A stretch of DNA of 64,000 nucleotides from an uncultured Prevotellaceae bacterium (GCA_947167515.1 CAMVIM010000005.1:89030-153029), one strand, 5' to 3'. Numbered from the stretch's first letter, positions 41,255-51,008 are shown. Numbers and translations: made by a program. The notes: generated from the letters alone by a model not told the origin.

Positions 41255-42337
41255 TTATTCTACGCCGAACTTGTAGATGGTCTTCTGGGTGTATTTCTCG
41301 CCTGGTTTGAGCACAACCGATGGGAAATATGGACGGTTGGGCGAATCGGGGAAGTGCTGGCACTCGAAGCAAATGGCTGAGCGGCGTGGGAAGGTGGCTC
41401 CGTTCTGGCCTGGATAGCCTGTTGCCCAGTTGTCTGAATACACTTGCACTCCTGGCTCTGTGGTGTATGTTTCGAGTACACGGCCCGACTTTGGCTCTGT
41501 CAGACGAACTGCGAAAGAGAGTTCACCAACTTCCTTCTTGTTCAACACGAAGCAATGGTCATATCCAGCGCCGTTCTTGATTTGCTGATCGTCGGCGTCG
41601 ATGTCTTTGCCAACAGCCTTGGGAGTACGGAAGTCGAATGGAGTGCCTTCCACCTTCAGAATTTCACCCGTTGGAATGCTTGTGTCATCGATGGGAATGT
41701 AGAAGTCTGCATTCATCTCCATGATTTGGTCGTCGATAGCAGGCGTTGGGTTGGCAATGCCTTGCAGCGAGAAGAACGCATGGTGGGTGAGGTTGATGAT
41801 GGTCTTCTTGTTTGTGGTAGCCAAGTACTCGATAATGAGTTCGTTCTCATCTGTCCAAGTGAACTCTACGGCAATCTTCACTTCTCCTGTGAAGCCTTCG
41901 TGTCCATAGGGGAGTTTGATGTCGAGCGTCAGGTTCTGTTCGCCTGTCTGATAGGCCTCCCACACCTGGGCATGAAGTCCTGTTGGACCGCCGTGGAGGG
42001 CATTGGGACCGTTGTTGATGGCGAGCTGATACTCTTTGCCGTTTAAGGTGAACTTGCCTTTGGCGATGCGGTTGCCGAAGCGTCCAATCAGCGTGGAGAG
42101 GTAGGGTTCGGGAGAGTTGATGACATCGTCGATGTTGTCGTGTCCCTGGATGACATTTGCCACCTTGCCGTCCTTGTCTGGTACCATAATGGCAACGATG
42201 GCGCCTCCATAGTTGGTGATTGATACTTCGTAACCGTCTTTGTTGACGAGGGTGTAAAGGTCGGTCTTCTTGCCCTTAATGACTTTCTGAAAGTCTTCGG
42301 CCTTGAGGCCGCTTAGTTTAGGCTGAATCGCACTCAT
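41255..42337 (-). CDS. galM: Aldose 1-epimerase (galactose mutarotase)
   Basis: 360 residues, beta-sandwich mutarotase. The active-site motifs are visible: 'LIGRFGNRIAKGKF', the substrate-binding 'NNGPNALHGGP', the catalytic His in 'NLTHHAFFSL', 'GYDHCFVLN', and the catalytic Glu near 'AICFECQHFPDSPN'. It interconverts alpha and beta galactose before galactokinase. There is no signal peptide, so it acts in the cytoplasm. First gene of the gal operon. Confidence 0.95.
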   Translation of the reverse strand: MSAIQPKLSGLKAEDFQKVIKGKKTDLYTLVNKDGYEVSITNYGGAIVAIMVPDKDGKVANVIQGHDNIDDVINSPEPYLSTLIGRFGNRIAKGKFTLNGKEYQLAINNGPNALHGGPTGLHAQVWEAYQTGEQNLTLDIKLPYGHEGFTGEVKIAVEFTWTDENELIIEYLATTNKKTIINLTHHAFFSLQGIANPTPAIDDQIMEMNADFYIPIDDTSIPTGEILKVEGTPFDFRTPKAVGKDIDADDQQIKNGAGYDHCFVLNKKEVGELSFAVRLTEPKSGRVLETYTTEPGVQVYSDNWATGYPGQNGATFPRRSAICFECQHFPDSPNRPYFPSVVLKPGEKYTQKTIYKFGVE

Positions 42338-42432
42338 AAAGATTGTATTTTAGGTTTGTTTTAGAATTCTCTTTGCAAATTAAACGAAAATATTTCAACT
42401 GAACGAACTTTCAACAAATATTTTTTCACTTT

Positions 42433-43752
42433 TTAGTTTTTTTGACACAAAATAGGGCTGGAAAGCAAGTCTGCCACCACAAAACTGCTCCCTCCCACAT
42501 AAATGAAGTCGCTTTTTTCAGCATGGGCAAGTGCTGCTTGATAAGCCTCGCTCACGGTGGGGAAACTATCTCCCCAAAGACCGTAATCGGATGCCATACG
42601 CCTGATTTCATCGTGGGGCAGGGCGCGCTTTACGCTGGCCTGGCAGAAATAGTAGGTGGCATCTTTCGGCAACACGGACAGCACTCCGCTGATGTCCTTG
42701 TCATTCACCATGCCGAAGACGATGCGCATTGTTCCACTCACTTTCTTTAAAAGGGAAGCCTCTTGTGCCAACTGCTGCACAATCCAAGCAAAGCCTCCCT
42801 TGTTATGTCCTGTGTCGCATACCACTTTCGGATGCTCCTGCAAGGTTTGCCACCGTCCCATCAAACCTGTCATCTCGCACACCTTGGCAAACCCTTTCCT
42901 CACATGTTCCGTCGTGATGTCGAAGCCTCGTTCCTTCAACCTGTCCACTACGCATAGAATCGTGTTCGTGTTCTTCTGTTGGCAGAGTCCTCTAAGTTCA
43001 CCTTCTATCTTTCCATAGTTCTTTGTTTGATAGCTAATTCCATTATTTGGGTTCAATCTAAACTCTATTACTTCTTTTTCTTCCTCTGCCCAGTAAATTG
43101 GAGCATTCATCTCTGTTGCTTTAGCCAAAAAGACTGGGCGAGTCTCGTCGGTTGTCTCGCCAATCACCACTGGCACTCCTTGCTTAATGATGCCTGCTTT
43201 CTCGCTGGCAATCTTTGCCAACGTATTGCCTAAAAGAGCCACATGGTCGAAGCTGATGTTCGTGATGGCACACACTTCGGGCGTGATGATGTTGGTGCAG
43301 TCGAGCCGTCCTCCTAACCCCACTTCCACTACGGCAACATCAACCTCTTGCTCTGCAAAATACTTGAACGCCATTGCTGTGGTCAGCTCGAAGAATGAAG
43401 GATGCAGCGGCTCGAAGAAATTGCGGTGTTTTTCCACGAAACGCACCACATACTCCTTGCTGGCCATCTTGCCGTTCACACGGATGCGCTCACGGAAATC
43501 CACCAGATGTGGCGAAGTGAACAGCCCCACCTTCAGTCCTGAAGCCTGTAAGATGGCAGCCAGCGTATGTGAGCAGGATCCTTTCCCGTTCGTCCCAGCC
43601 ACGTGTACCGTCTTGAACTTTCTGTGTGGATGTCCGAAATGCTCATCCAACTGATAGGTGTTATAGAGTCCCTCCTTGTAGGCATCACCTCCTACTTGTT
43701 GGAACAGCGGTGCCGACGTAAACAGATATTCTGTAGTTTCTTCGTAAGTCAT
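42433..43752 (-). CDS. folC: Bifunctional folylpolyglutamate synthase / dihydrofolate synthase
   Basis: 439 residues. Mur-ligase fold with P-loop 'VHVAGTNGKGSCSHTLAAIL', 'SPHLVDFRERIRVNG', 'FELTTAMAFKYF' and 'VEVGLGGRLDCTN', plus the C-terminal ligase domain 'VCDTGHNKGGF'. It adds glutamate to dihydropteroate and folates. Transcribed alone; downstream of it (minus) is the gal operon and upstream a long palindrome. Confidence 0.95.
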   Translation of the reverse strand: MTYEETTEYLFTSAPLFQQVGGDAYKEGLYNTYQLDEHFGHPHRKFKTVHVAGTNGKGSCSHTLAAILQASGLKVGLFTSPHLVDFRERIRVNGKMASKEYVVRFVEKHRNFFEPLHPSFFELTTAMAFKYFAEQEVDVAVVEVGLGGRLDCTNIITPEVCAITNISFDHVALLGNTLAKIASEKAGIIKQGVPVVIGETTDETRPVFLAKATEMNAPIYWAEEEKEVIEFRLNPNNGISYQTKNYGKIEGELRGLCQQKNTNTILCVVDRLKERGFDITTEHVRKGFAKVCEMTGLMGRWQTLQEHPKVVCDTGHNKGGFAWIVQQLAQEASLLKKVSGTMRIVFGMVNDKDISGVLSVLPKDATYYFCQASVKRALPHDEIRRMASDYGLWGDSFPTVSEAYQAALAHAEKSDFIYVGGSSFVVADLLSSPILCQKN

Positions 43753-43843
43753 AACTCCTCTTCTATGAAATTTGTTACAAATCTACACAAAAACCACGAA
43801 TTGTCAGTACCTTCCACGCGAAAAATTACAAAACGACAAAAAA

Positions 43844-43921
43844 ACAACGGATTTCATAAATTAAACGATTTTGTTTTGAGCCATCTAAATGACTCATCAT
43901 CTAATTTATGAAATCCGTTGT
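43844..43921. repeat. Long palindrome between folC and serS (20-bp arms)
   Basis: ACAACGGATTTCATAAATTA (43844-43863) and its exact complement (43902-43921) enclose a 38-nt loop containing TTTTGAGCC. Together with the palindrome at 45.3 kb it brackets serS. It may act as the serS terminator. Confidence 0.85.
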
Positions 43922-44002
43922 CTTATCTATGCTGTTAAAGCGTCGTTGTTCTTGTGAAGCTAATTAAGTTGTCCTTATCGGCTATAGCTTCTCTTTGTGA
44001 TG

Positions 44003-45316
44003 TCAATCAATGATGTCGAAGCCCGTGTAGGGGACAAGTGCCTTAGGGATGCGGATGCCTTCGGGGGTCTGGTTGTCCTCGAGAATGGATGCCACGATGC
44101 GGGGCAGGGCAAGGGCGGATCCGTTCAGGGTGTGGCAGAGCTGCACCTTCTTGTCGGCATTGCGGTAGCGGCACTTGAGGCGGTTGGCCTGATAGGTGTC
44201 GAAGTTGGATACTGAGGATACTTCGAGCCAGCGGCCTTGGGCTTCGGAATAGACTTCGAAGTCGTAGCAGATGGCTGAGGTGAAGCTCTGGTCGCCTCCG
44301 CAAAGACGAAGGATGCGGTAGGGGAGTTCGAGTTTCTTCAGGAGGCCTTCCACGTGGTCGAGCATCTCTTGGTGGCTCTCTTTGGAGTGTTCGGGCTTGT
44401 CGATGCGCACAATCTCGATCTTGGAGAATTCGTGCAGACGGTTCAAGCCACGCACGTCCTTGCCGTAGGAGCCTGCCTCGCGACGGAAGCACTGGGTGTA
44501 GGCGCAGTTCTTGATGGGGAGGTCTTTCTCGTCGAGGATAACATCACGGTAGATGTTGGTGACGGGTACCTCGGCTGTTGGGATGAGGTAGAGGTCGTCC
44601 ACTTCGCAATGGTACATCTGGCCTTCCTTGTCGGGGAGCTGTCCTGTGCCGTAGCCGGAAGCGGCATTCACTACCGTGGGAGGCATGATTTCGGTATATC
44701 CAGCCTTGTTGGCTTCGGCCAGGAAGAAGTTGATGAGGGCACGCTGGAGCTGTGCGCCCTTGCCGATATAGACGGGGAAGCCTGCACCTGTAATCTTCAC
44801 ACCGAGGTCGAAGTCGATGAGGTTGTATTTCTTGGCAAGTTCCCAATGGGGAAGCTTGGCGTTACCGTTCGATGGAATGGTGTCCCAATTGCCTACGGTG
44901 TCACCTGGCTTGCATTCGCGCAGGGAGGACTTGACCACCACGTTGTCTTCTGCACATGAGCCTTCGGGCACTTCGTCGTAGGGGATGTTGGGGATGGTGC
45001 AGAGATGGACTGTGAGTTCCTGCTCTGCATTTGCTTTCACGGTTTCGAGTTCGGCTGCGTTAGCTTTGAGCTTTGCCACTTCTACTTTGACGGCTTCGGC
45101 TTCGTCTTTCTTGCCTGCTTTCATGAGCTGGCCGATTTGTGCAGCGTATTTCTTGCTCTCAGCGAGGATGGCATCGAGCTTAGTTTGTGCTTCACGACGC
45201 TGTTTGTCGATGGCTATAGCCTTGTCAACAGCTTCTTTTGCACCTTGGAAGTGCTTTTTTTCGAGACCCTTGATGACTCTTTCGGTCTCTTCGGTGATTA
45301 ACTTTAATGTTAACAT
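44003..45316 (-). CDS. serS: Seryl-tRNA synthetase
   Basis: 437 residues. The N-terminal antiparallel coiled-coil arm (about 1-115) binds the long variable arm of tRNA-Ser. The class II catalytic domain shows motif 2 'CFRREAGSYGKDVRGLNRLHEF' in parts and motif 3 'TLNGSALALPRIVASILE'. 'TAEVPVTNIYRD' is the serine-binding TxE loop. Start ATG 45316; the frame gives MLTLKLITEETERVIKG, normal for Bacteroidetes. A tRNA-Ser gene is in the same window at 51.6 kb. Confidence 0.97.
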   Translation of the reverse strand: MLTLKLITEETERVIKGLEKKHFQGAKEAVDKAIAIDKQRREAQTKLDAILAESKKYAAQIGQLMKAGKKDEAEAVKVEVAKLKANAAELETVKANAEQELTVHLCTIPNIPYDEVPEGSCAEDNVVVKSSLRECKPGDTVGNWDTIPSNGNAKLPHWELAKKYNLIDFDLGVKITGAGFPVYIGKGAQLQRALINFFLAEANKAGYTEIMPPTVVNAASGYGTGQLPDKEGQMYHCEVDDLYLIPTAEVPVTNIYRDVILDEKDLPIKNCAYTQCFRREAGSYGKDVRGLNRLHEFSKIEIVRIDKPEHSKESHQEMLDHVEGLLKKLELPYRILRLCGGDQSFTSAICYDFEVYSEAQGRWLEVSSVSNFDTYQANRLKCRYRNADKKVQLCHTLNGSALALPRIVASILEDNQTPEGIRIPKALVPYTGFDIID

Positions 45317-45331
45317 GATATTCTAATTTTT

Positions 45332-45433
45332 AACCGCGAATTAAACGAATTGAACGAATTTTTTTTTGAGCCTCTTTGGCTCTGCTACATGAAGCATGAG
45401 TGTAAATTCGTTTAATTCGTTTAATTCGCGGTT
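45332..45433. repeat. Long palindrome upstream of serS (30-bp arms, one mismatch)
   Basis: The left arm (45332-45361) begins AACCGCGAATTAAACGAATT and the right arm (45404-45433) is its complement with one mismatch; both contain tandem AATTAAACG/AATTCGTTT units. The loop holds TTTTTTTGAGCC, a motif shared with the palindrome at 43.8 kb. It lies between serS and the 3' end of spt. Confidence 0.88.
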
Positions 45434-45464
45434 TGAATAATTCTTTTATGTGAAAGTATTTGTT

Positions 45465-46652
45465 TTACTTGAGCAATCCCAGTTCCTTAAACGTGTCCAC
45501 GAGGATGGCTACGCAGCGGTCAACCTGTTCTTTGGTGTGGGTTGCCATAAGTGCCACGCGGATGAGTGTGTCTTGTGGAGCACATGCTGGTGGAACGACG
45601 GAGTTGACGAACACACCCTTGTCGAAGGCCATCTTGGTGACCTGGAAAGTCTTGAAGGCATCGCGCACATAGAGTGGAATGATGGGGCTTTCAGTATCGC
45701 CTATTTCAAATCCAGCCTCTTTGAACTGGTTGAGGGCATAGGTTGTGATTTTCCATAGGTTCTCCTGACGCTCGGGCTCGGCCTGCAGGATGTGGAGTGC
45801 CTCAAGTGCGGCCGCTGTAGCAGCAGGAGTGTTGGAAGCTGAGAAGATGTAGGTGCGGCTGTTGTGACGGAGCCAGTTGATAGTATCGCTGTCGGAGGCA
45901 ATGAAACCACCGATGGATGCGAGTGATTTGGAGAATGTACCCATGATGAGGTCCACATCTTCCGTCACTCCGAAATGGTTGCACACACCGCGTCCCTGTT
46001 TGCCAAAGACTCCGAGGCCGTGTGCCTCATCTACCATGACGGTGGCGTTGTACTTCTTCTTCAGCTCGATGATTTCGGGGAGCTTGGCAAGATCACCTTC
46101 CATGGAGAAGAGACCATCGATGACGATGAGTTTGAGAGAGTCGGGGTTGCATCGCATGAGCTGGTGCTCAAGGTCTTCCATGTCGTTGTGCTTGTAATGG
46201 AAGAACTGCGAGAAGGAGAGTCGGCGTCCATCGACGATGGATGCGTGGTCGCGGTCATCGCCAATGATGTAGTCGTTGCGTCCTGTTAAGCAGGAAACGA
46301 CACCAGAATTAACTGTAAAACCTGTTGAATAGACGAGTGCCTCGTCTTTTCCGACAAATTCAGCCAATTCCTTTTCCAGCTGAATGTGGAGGTCGAGTGT
46401 GCCGTTCAGGAAACGAGAACCAGCACATCCTGTGCCGTATTTCTCGATGGCTTTGATGGCTGCCTGGCAGATTCTTTTGTCGTAGGTGAGTCCCATGTAC
46501 GAGTTAGAACCAAACATGAGCACTCTTTTACCGCTCATCATCACCTCTGTGTCCTGATGGCTGTCAATTTCTCTGAAATAAGGATAGACACCCGCATTAA
46601 TGTATTTCTGCGGCTCTCTATACTTACGCATTCTTTCTTGTAATAAACCCAT
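45465..46652 (-). CDS. spt: Serine palmitoyltransferase (alpha-oxoamine synthase family)
   Basis: 395 residues. The PLP fold shows 'FGSNSYMGLTYDKRI', 'GTGCAGSRFLNGTLDLHIQLE', 'DDRDHASIVDGRRLSFSQ', 'VMVDEAHGLGVFGKQGRG' and the PLP lysine in 'IMGTFSKSLASIGGF'. From memory, the start and these motifs are very close to Bacteroides serine palmitoyltransferase, which condenses serine with palmitoyl-CoA to begin sphingolipid synthesis. Glycine C-acetyltransferase or BioF is the alternative, but the context (divergent lipid-kinase-like gene) fits sphingolipids. Confidence 0.88.
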   Translation of the reverse strand: MGLLQERMRKYREPQKYINAGVYPYFREIDSHQDTEVMMSGKRVLMFGSNSYMGLTYDKRICQAAIKAIEKYGTGCAGSRFLNGTLDLHIQLEKELAEFVGKDEALVYSTGFTVNSGVVSCLTGRNDYIIGDDRDHASIVDGRRLSFSQFFHYKHNDMEDLEHQLMRCNPDSLKLIVIDGLFSMEGDLAKLPEIIELKKKYNATVMVDEAHGLGVFGKQGRGVCNHFGVTEDVDLIMGTFSKSLASIGGFIASDSDTINWLRHNSRTYIFSASNTPAATAAALEALHILQAEPERQENLWKITTYALNQFKEAGFEIGDTESPIIPLYVRDAFKTFQVTKMAFDKGVFVNSVVPPACAPQDTLIRVALMATHTKEQVDRCVAILVDTFKELGLLK

Positions 46653-46796
46653 AGTTACATTGTGTGTTCCAGCACCATTTCGGCCATCCTCTTATCAGTA
46701 GAAGTCATCGATATATCACTTGGGTCATGCTGGAATAGACACGCTATTTGTGAATATATTTTTCTTTTTTCTTTGTGATTTTATACAAAAACGATG

Positions 46797-46804
46797 CAAA
46801 GGTA
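46797..46804 (-). promoter_or_regulatory. Candidate -7 element upstream of spt
   Basis: Minus-strand TACCTTTG (46797-46804) matches TAnnTTTG. A TTGG about 23 bp further upstream is a poor -33. The leader would be about 140 nt. Confidence 0.4.
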
Positions 46805-46899
46805 GTAAAAAAAGAACTTTTGACCGCCAACTTTTCTGAAAAAAAACAAATATTCGTAAAAAACATGATGGCAATGAGGGTATTTGTGATAAAAAATCG

Positions 46900-46907
46900 T
46901 ACTTTTG
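46900..46907 (+). promoter_or_regulatory. Candidate -7 element upstream of the lipid-kinase gene
   Basis: TACTTTTG (46900-46907) matches TAnnTTTG. The nearest TTTG upstream (46883-46886) is too close (13 bp), so the -33 element is unclear. Together with the spt site it makes this 400-bp gap a divergent promoter region. Confidence 0.4.
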
Positions 46908-47049
46908 CAGTACTTTTATGCAGTAAGTCACATGCTGTAAGCCATGGATAAAATACACATTATATATAATATTGAAAGTAAACCATGGGAGGACGTTGAG
47001 GACAGAGTCATGTGGACGGTTGCATCATCTTTGGGAGAGAAGAAACATT

Positions 47050-48114
47050 ATGCCGAAAAAAAAGAAGATACTTTTTATCGTTAATCCCATCTCGGGTACA
47101 TCAGGCAAGACTTTTGTCGTTAAGCTGGTCGAGGACTATCTCGACAAGACACTCTATGAGTATGCTGTGGCCAAGACGGAACATGTGGGGCATGCCACCG
47201 AACTGGCACAAGAAGCAGCAAAGGGTGGGGCGGATGTGGTGTGCGCCATCGGGGGCGACGGTACGGTGAATGAGGTGGCCAGCGGATTGGTTCATACACA
47301 GACTGCCTTGGCGATTGTTCCCTCTGGGTCAGGCAATGGCTTGGCCCGTCATCTGCGCATTCCGACAGACCCTCTGAGTGCCATCAAAATCATCAATCGG
47401 GGACGTACTCAATGTATGGACTATGGTATTGTGAACAGCCGTCCTTTCTTCTGTACCTGCGGCGTAGGCTTCGATGCTTTCATCTCGCAGCGGTTTGCTC
47501 AGTCGGGCAGGCGAGGCCCTGTCTCCTATCTGGAGAATGTGCTGAACAGCAGCTTGAACTATCACCCTGAGACATACGACATCGACATCATCAACGACAA
47601 GGAGGGACAGGAAGTGCATGAGGTTCACAAAGCCTTCCTCATCTCTTGTGCCAATGCTTCGCAGTATGGCAATAATGCCTACATCGCCCCATCGGCATCG
47701 GTTAGGGACGGCATCATGGATGTCACTCTCATCGAGCCTTTCACTGCTATCGAGGCTCCGCAGATTGCCATTCAGCTGTTCAATGGCACTATCGACCAGA
47801 ACTCGCGCATCAAAACATTCCAATGCAAGCGAGCCATCATCCGGCGTTCCAAACCAGGAGTGGTCCACTTCGATGGCGACCCCATGCAGACGAGTGAGAT
47901 TGTGAATGTGGAGATTGTGCATAATGGTCTCCTTTGTGTGTCACCTGCCGAAGAGGGAGTGCCAGCCGTGGAGGTGAGAGTGCAGGATTTCATTACCGAA
48001 CATTTCCGGAATATGTACTTCAAAACAGAGGAACTTATCCAACAAAACATACGCAAAGGTCAGCGCATTACACAGCTGAATAAAGACTTTATTCGGAAAC
48101 TTTCAGGTAAATAA
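47050..48114 (+). CDS. Diacylglycerol/sphingoid-base kinase family protein
   Basis: 354 residues from ATG 47050 (MPKKKKILFIVNPISGTSGK), preferred over a frame start at 46972. The DAG-kinase catalytic domain has 'FIVNPISGTSGK', the ATP-binding 'VCAIGGDGTVNEVASGL' and 'AIVPSGSGNGLARHL'. Its C-terminal beta-sandwich includes 'VHFDGDPMQTSEIVNVEI'. Relatives (YegS/BmrU/DgkB type) phosphorylate diacylglycerol or sphingoid bases. Being divergent from spt, a role in sphingoid lipid metabolism is plausible but not shown. Confidence 0.85.
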   Translation: MPKKKKILFIVNPISGTSGKTFVVKLVEDYLDKTLYEYAVAKTEHVGHATELAQEAAKGGADVVCAIGGDGTVNEVASGLVHTQTALAIVPSGSGNGLARHLRIPTDPLSAIKIINRGRTQCMDYGIVNSRPFFCTCGVGFDAFISQRFAQSGRRGPVSYLENVLNSSLNYHPETYDIDIINDKEGQEVHEVHKAFLISCANASQYGNNAYIAPSASVRDGIMDVTLIEPFTAIEAPQIAIQLFNGTIDQNSRIKTFQCKRAIIRRSKPGVVHFDGDPMQTSEIVNVEIVHNGLLCVSPAEEGVPAVEVRVQDFITEHFRNMYFKTEELIQQNIRKGQRITQLNKDFIRKLSGK

Positions 48115-48145
48115 ATAGGTTTTTTATTAAAAAAAATGCAAAAAT

Positions 48146-48177
48146 TTTGTTGATTTGTCGAAAACATCCTATATTTG
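48146..48177 (+). promoter_or_regulatory. Consensus promoter of ppdK
   Basis: TTTG (48146-48149), 20 bp, TATATTTG (48170-48177); the ATG lies 110 bp downstream. It begins 32 bp after the lipid-kinase stop, so ppdK is transcribed independently. Confidence 0.75.
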
Positions 48178-48287
48178 CAAAAAGAGCAAAAGAGCAACGG
48201 TCTGGTGACAGGCAGTTGTTCTCCGTTCATGAAAGCATTTAAACTTATTAATAACCTTAAATAATTAACAAAACAAAAAGAAAAGTT

Positions 48288-51008
48288 ATGGCTCAAAAAA
48301 GAGTTTACACCTTCGGTAATGGACAGGCTGAAGGTAATGCGCAGATGCGCGAGGCACTTGGCGGCAAGGGCGCAAACCTTGCAGAAATGAACCTCATTGG
48401 CGTACCAGTTCCTCCAGGCTTCACCATCACTACAGATTGCTGTAATGAGTATTATGAGGTGGGCGAGGAGAAAATCAAGGAACTCCTTCAGAACGAAGTG
48501 AACGCTGCTGTGGCTCATGTGGAGAACCTCATGAACTGCAAGTTTGGTGACGTCAACAATCCTCTGCTCGTATCAGTGCGTTCAGGTGCACGTGCATCTA
48601 TGCCTGGTATGATGGACACCATCCTCAACCTCGGTTTGAACGACGAAGTGGCTGAGGGCATGGCCAAGAAGACCAACAATCCACACTTCGTTTACGACTC
48701 TTACCGCCGTTTCGTACAGATGTACGGTGACGTGGTGATGGGCCTGAAGCCAGTGAACAAGGAAGACATCGACCCATTCGAGGAAATCATCGAGAAGGTG
48801 AAGGAAGAGCAGGGCGTGACCCTCGACAAAGACCTTTCTGTAGATTCTCTCAAGAAGTTGGTTGAGCTCTTCAAGAAGGCTATCAAGGAGCGCACCGGTC
48901 AGGACTTCCCAACCGATCCAATCGTTCAGCTTTGGGGTGCTATCTGCGCTGTGTTCCGCAGCTGGATGAACGAGCGTGCTATTCTCTATCGTAAGATGGA
49001 AGGCATTCCAGACGAGTGGGGTACTGCAGTGTCTGTGATGGCCATGGTGTTCGGTAACATGGGTGACACCTCTGCCACAGGCGTTTGCTTCTCTCGCGAC
49101 GCTGGTAACGGTGAGAACCTCTTCAACGGTGAGTACCTCATCAACGCACAGGGTGAGGACGTGGTGGCAGGTATCCGCACTCCACAGCAGATCACTAAGA
49201 TTGGTTCACAGCGTTGGGCTGAGCGTGCAGGCATCTCTGAGGAGGAGCGCGTAGCCAAGTATCCTTCTATGGAAGAGGCTATGCCAGCTCTCTATGCTGA
49301 ACTGAACGACATTCAGGACAAGCTGGAGAAGCACTACAAGGACATGCAGGATATGGAGTTCACCGTACAGGAAGGCAAGCTCTGGTTCCTCCAGACTCGT
49401 AACGGTAAGCGCACTGGTACCGCTATGGTGAAGATTGCGATGGATCTCGTTCGCGAGGGTCTCATCGACGAGAAGACTGCCATCCTCCGTTGTGAGCCTC
49501 AGAAGCTCGACGAGTTGCTCCACCCAGTATTTGACAAGGACGCTCTGAAGAAGGCTAAGGTCATCACTCAGGGTCTGCCAGCATCTCCAGGTGCAGCTTG
49601 CGGTCAGATTGTGTTCCACGCTGACGATGCTCAGGAATGGCACGCTAACGGTCACAAGGTGATTATGGTTCGTATCGAGACTTCTCCTGAAGACCTCGCA
49701 GGTATGGCTTCTGCAGAAGGTATCCTCACGGCTCGTGGCGGTATGACTTCTCACGCAGCTGTGGTTGCTCGTGGTATGGGTAAGTGCTGCGTTTCTGGTG
49801 CAGGTGCCATCAATGTTGACTACAAGACCAAGACTGTTGAAATCGAAGGCGTTACCTACAAGGAAGGCGACTTCATCTCTTTGAACGGCTCTACAGGTCA
49901 GGTTTATGCAGGCGAAATCAAGACAAAGGCTGCCGAACTCTCTGGCGATTTTAAGGCTCTTATGGACCTCTGCGACAAATACACCAAGTTGCAGGTTCGC
50001 ACCAACGCCGACACGCCACACGACGCCGAGGTGGCTCGTGCATTCGGTGCCAAGGGTATCGGTTTGACTCGTACAGAGCACATGTTCTTCGACGACCAGA
50101 AGATTATCGCCATGCGCGAGATGATTCTTTCCGACACAGTTGAAGGTCGTGAAAAAGCCCTTGCCAAGTTGCTCCCATATCAGAAGGCCGACTTCTACGG
50201 AATCCTCAAGGCTATGGACGGTCTCCACGTGAACATCCGTCTGCTTGACCCACCATTGCACGAGTTCGTTCCACATGACCTGAAGGGTCAGGAAGTGATG
50301 GCTAAGGAAATGGGCGTAGATGTGAAGGTTATCCAGCAGCGTGTAGCTTCTCTCGCTGAGAACAATCCAATGCTTGGTCACCGTGGTTGCCGTCTCGGTA
50401 TCACATTCCCTGAAATCACAGCCATGCAGACACGCGCCATCCTCGGTGCTGCTTGCCAACTGAAGAAGGAAGGTTTCGATCCTCATCCAGAAATCATGGT
50501 TCCGCTCATTGGCATCCTCTATGAGTTGAAGCAGCAGAAGGAAGTGATTCAGGCTACAGCAAAGGAAGTCTTTGCAGAAGAAGGCATCGAAATCCCATTC
50601 GAAATCGGAACAATGATTGAGGTTCCTCGTGCAGCCCTTACGGCAGACCGCATTGCAACAGAGGCTGAATACTTCTCATTCGGTACGAACGACCTCACTC
50701 AGATGACCTTCGGATATTCTCGTGACGACATCGCTTCATTCCTCCCAGTATATCTGGAGAAGAAGATTCTGAAGGTTGACCCATTCCAGGTGCTCGACCA
50801 GAAGGGCGTTGGCCAACTCATCAAGATGGCAGTAGAGAAGGGTCGTGCCGTTCGTCCAGGCATGCGCACTGGTATCTGCGGTGAACATGGTGGTGAACCA
50901 TCATCCGTGAAGTTCTGCGCCAAGATTGGCATGAACTACGCATCTTGTTCTCCATTCCGTGTGCCAATCGCACGTTTAGCCGCCGCGCAGGGTGCTCTGG
51001 AGGACTAA
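48288..51008 (+). CDS. ppdK: Pyruvate, phosphate dikinase
   Basis: 906 residues, full length. The N-terminal ATP-grasp domain starts 'KRVYTFGNGQAEGNAQMREALGGKGANLAEM' in parts. The swivelling phosphohistidine domain has 'LTARGGMTSHAAVVARGMGK' with the catalytic His. The C-terminal barrel has 'VRPGMRTGICGEHGGEP' with the catalytic Cys. It interconverts pyruvate/ATP/Pi and PEP/AMP/PPi in central carbon metabolism. Codon use is strongly biased to C-ending and preferred codons, typical of a highly expressed gene. It ends RLAAAQGALED, a tail duplicated at 63.7 kb. Confidence 0.97.
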   Translation: MAQKRVYTFGNGQAEGNAQMREALGGKGANLAEMNLIGVPVPPGFTITTDCCNEYYEVGEEKIKELLQNEVNAAVAHVENLMNCKFGDVNNPLLVSVRSGARASMPGMMDTILNLGLNDEVAEGMAKKTNNPHFVYDSYRRFVQMYGDVVMGLKPVNKEDIDPFEEIIEKVKEEQGVTLDKDLSVDSLKKLVELFKKAIKERTGQDFPTDPIVQLWGAICAVFRSWMNERAILYRKMEGIPDEWGTAVSVMAMVFGNMGDTSATGVCFSRDAGNGENLFNGEYLINAQGEDVVAGIRTPQQITKIGSQRWAERAGISEEERVAKYPSMEEAMPALYAELNDIQDKLEKHYKDMQDMEFTVQEGKLWFLQTRNGKRTGTAMVKIAMDLVREGLIDEKTAILRCEPQKLDELLHPVFDKDALKKAKVITQGLPASPGAACGQIVFHADDAQEWHANGHKVIMVRIETSPEDLAGMASAEGILTARGGMTSHAAVVARGMGKCCVSGAGAINVDYKTKTVEIEGVTYKEGDFISLNGSTGQVYAGEIKTKAAELSGDFKALMDLCDKYTKLQVRTNADTPHDAEVARAFGAKGIGLTRTEHMFFDDQKIIAMREMILSDTVEGREKALAKLLPYQKADFYGILKAMDGLHVNIRLLDPPLHEFVPHDLKGQEVMAKEMGVDVKVIQQRVASLAENNPMLGHRGCRLGITFPEITAMQTRAILGAACQLKKEGFDPHPEIMVPLIGILYELKQQKEVIQATAKEVFAEEGIEIPFEIGTMIEVPRAALTADRIATEAEYFSFGTNDLTQMTFGYSRDDIASFLPVYLEKKILKVDPFQVLDQKGVGQLIKMAVEKGRAVRPGMRTGICGEHGGEPSSVKFCAKIGMNYASCSPFRVPIARLAAAQGALED

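Noticed and set aside
49206..50486. 426-codon open frame antisense to ppdK
   Set aside because: It is a shadow produced by the strong codon bias of ppdK; the composition is Leu/His/Val-rich without domains.
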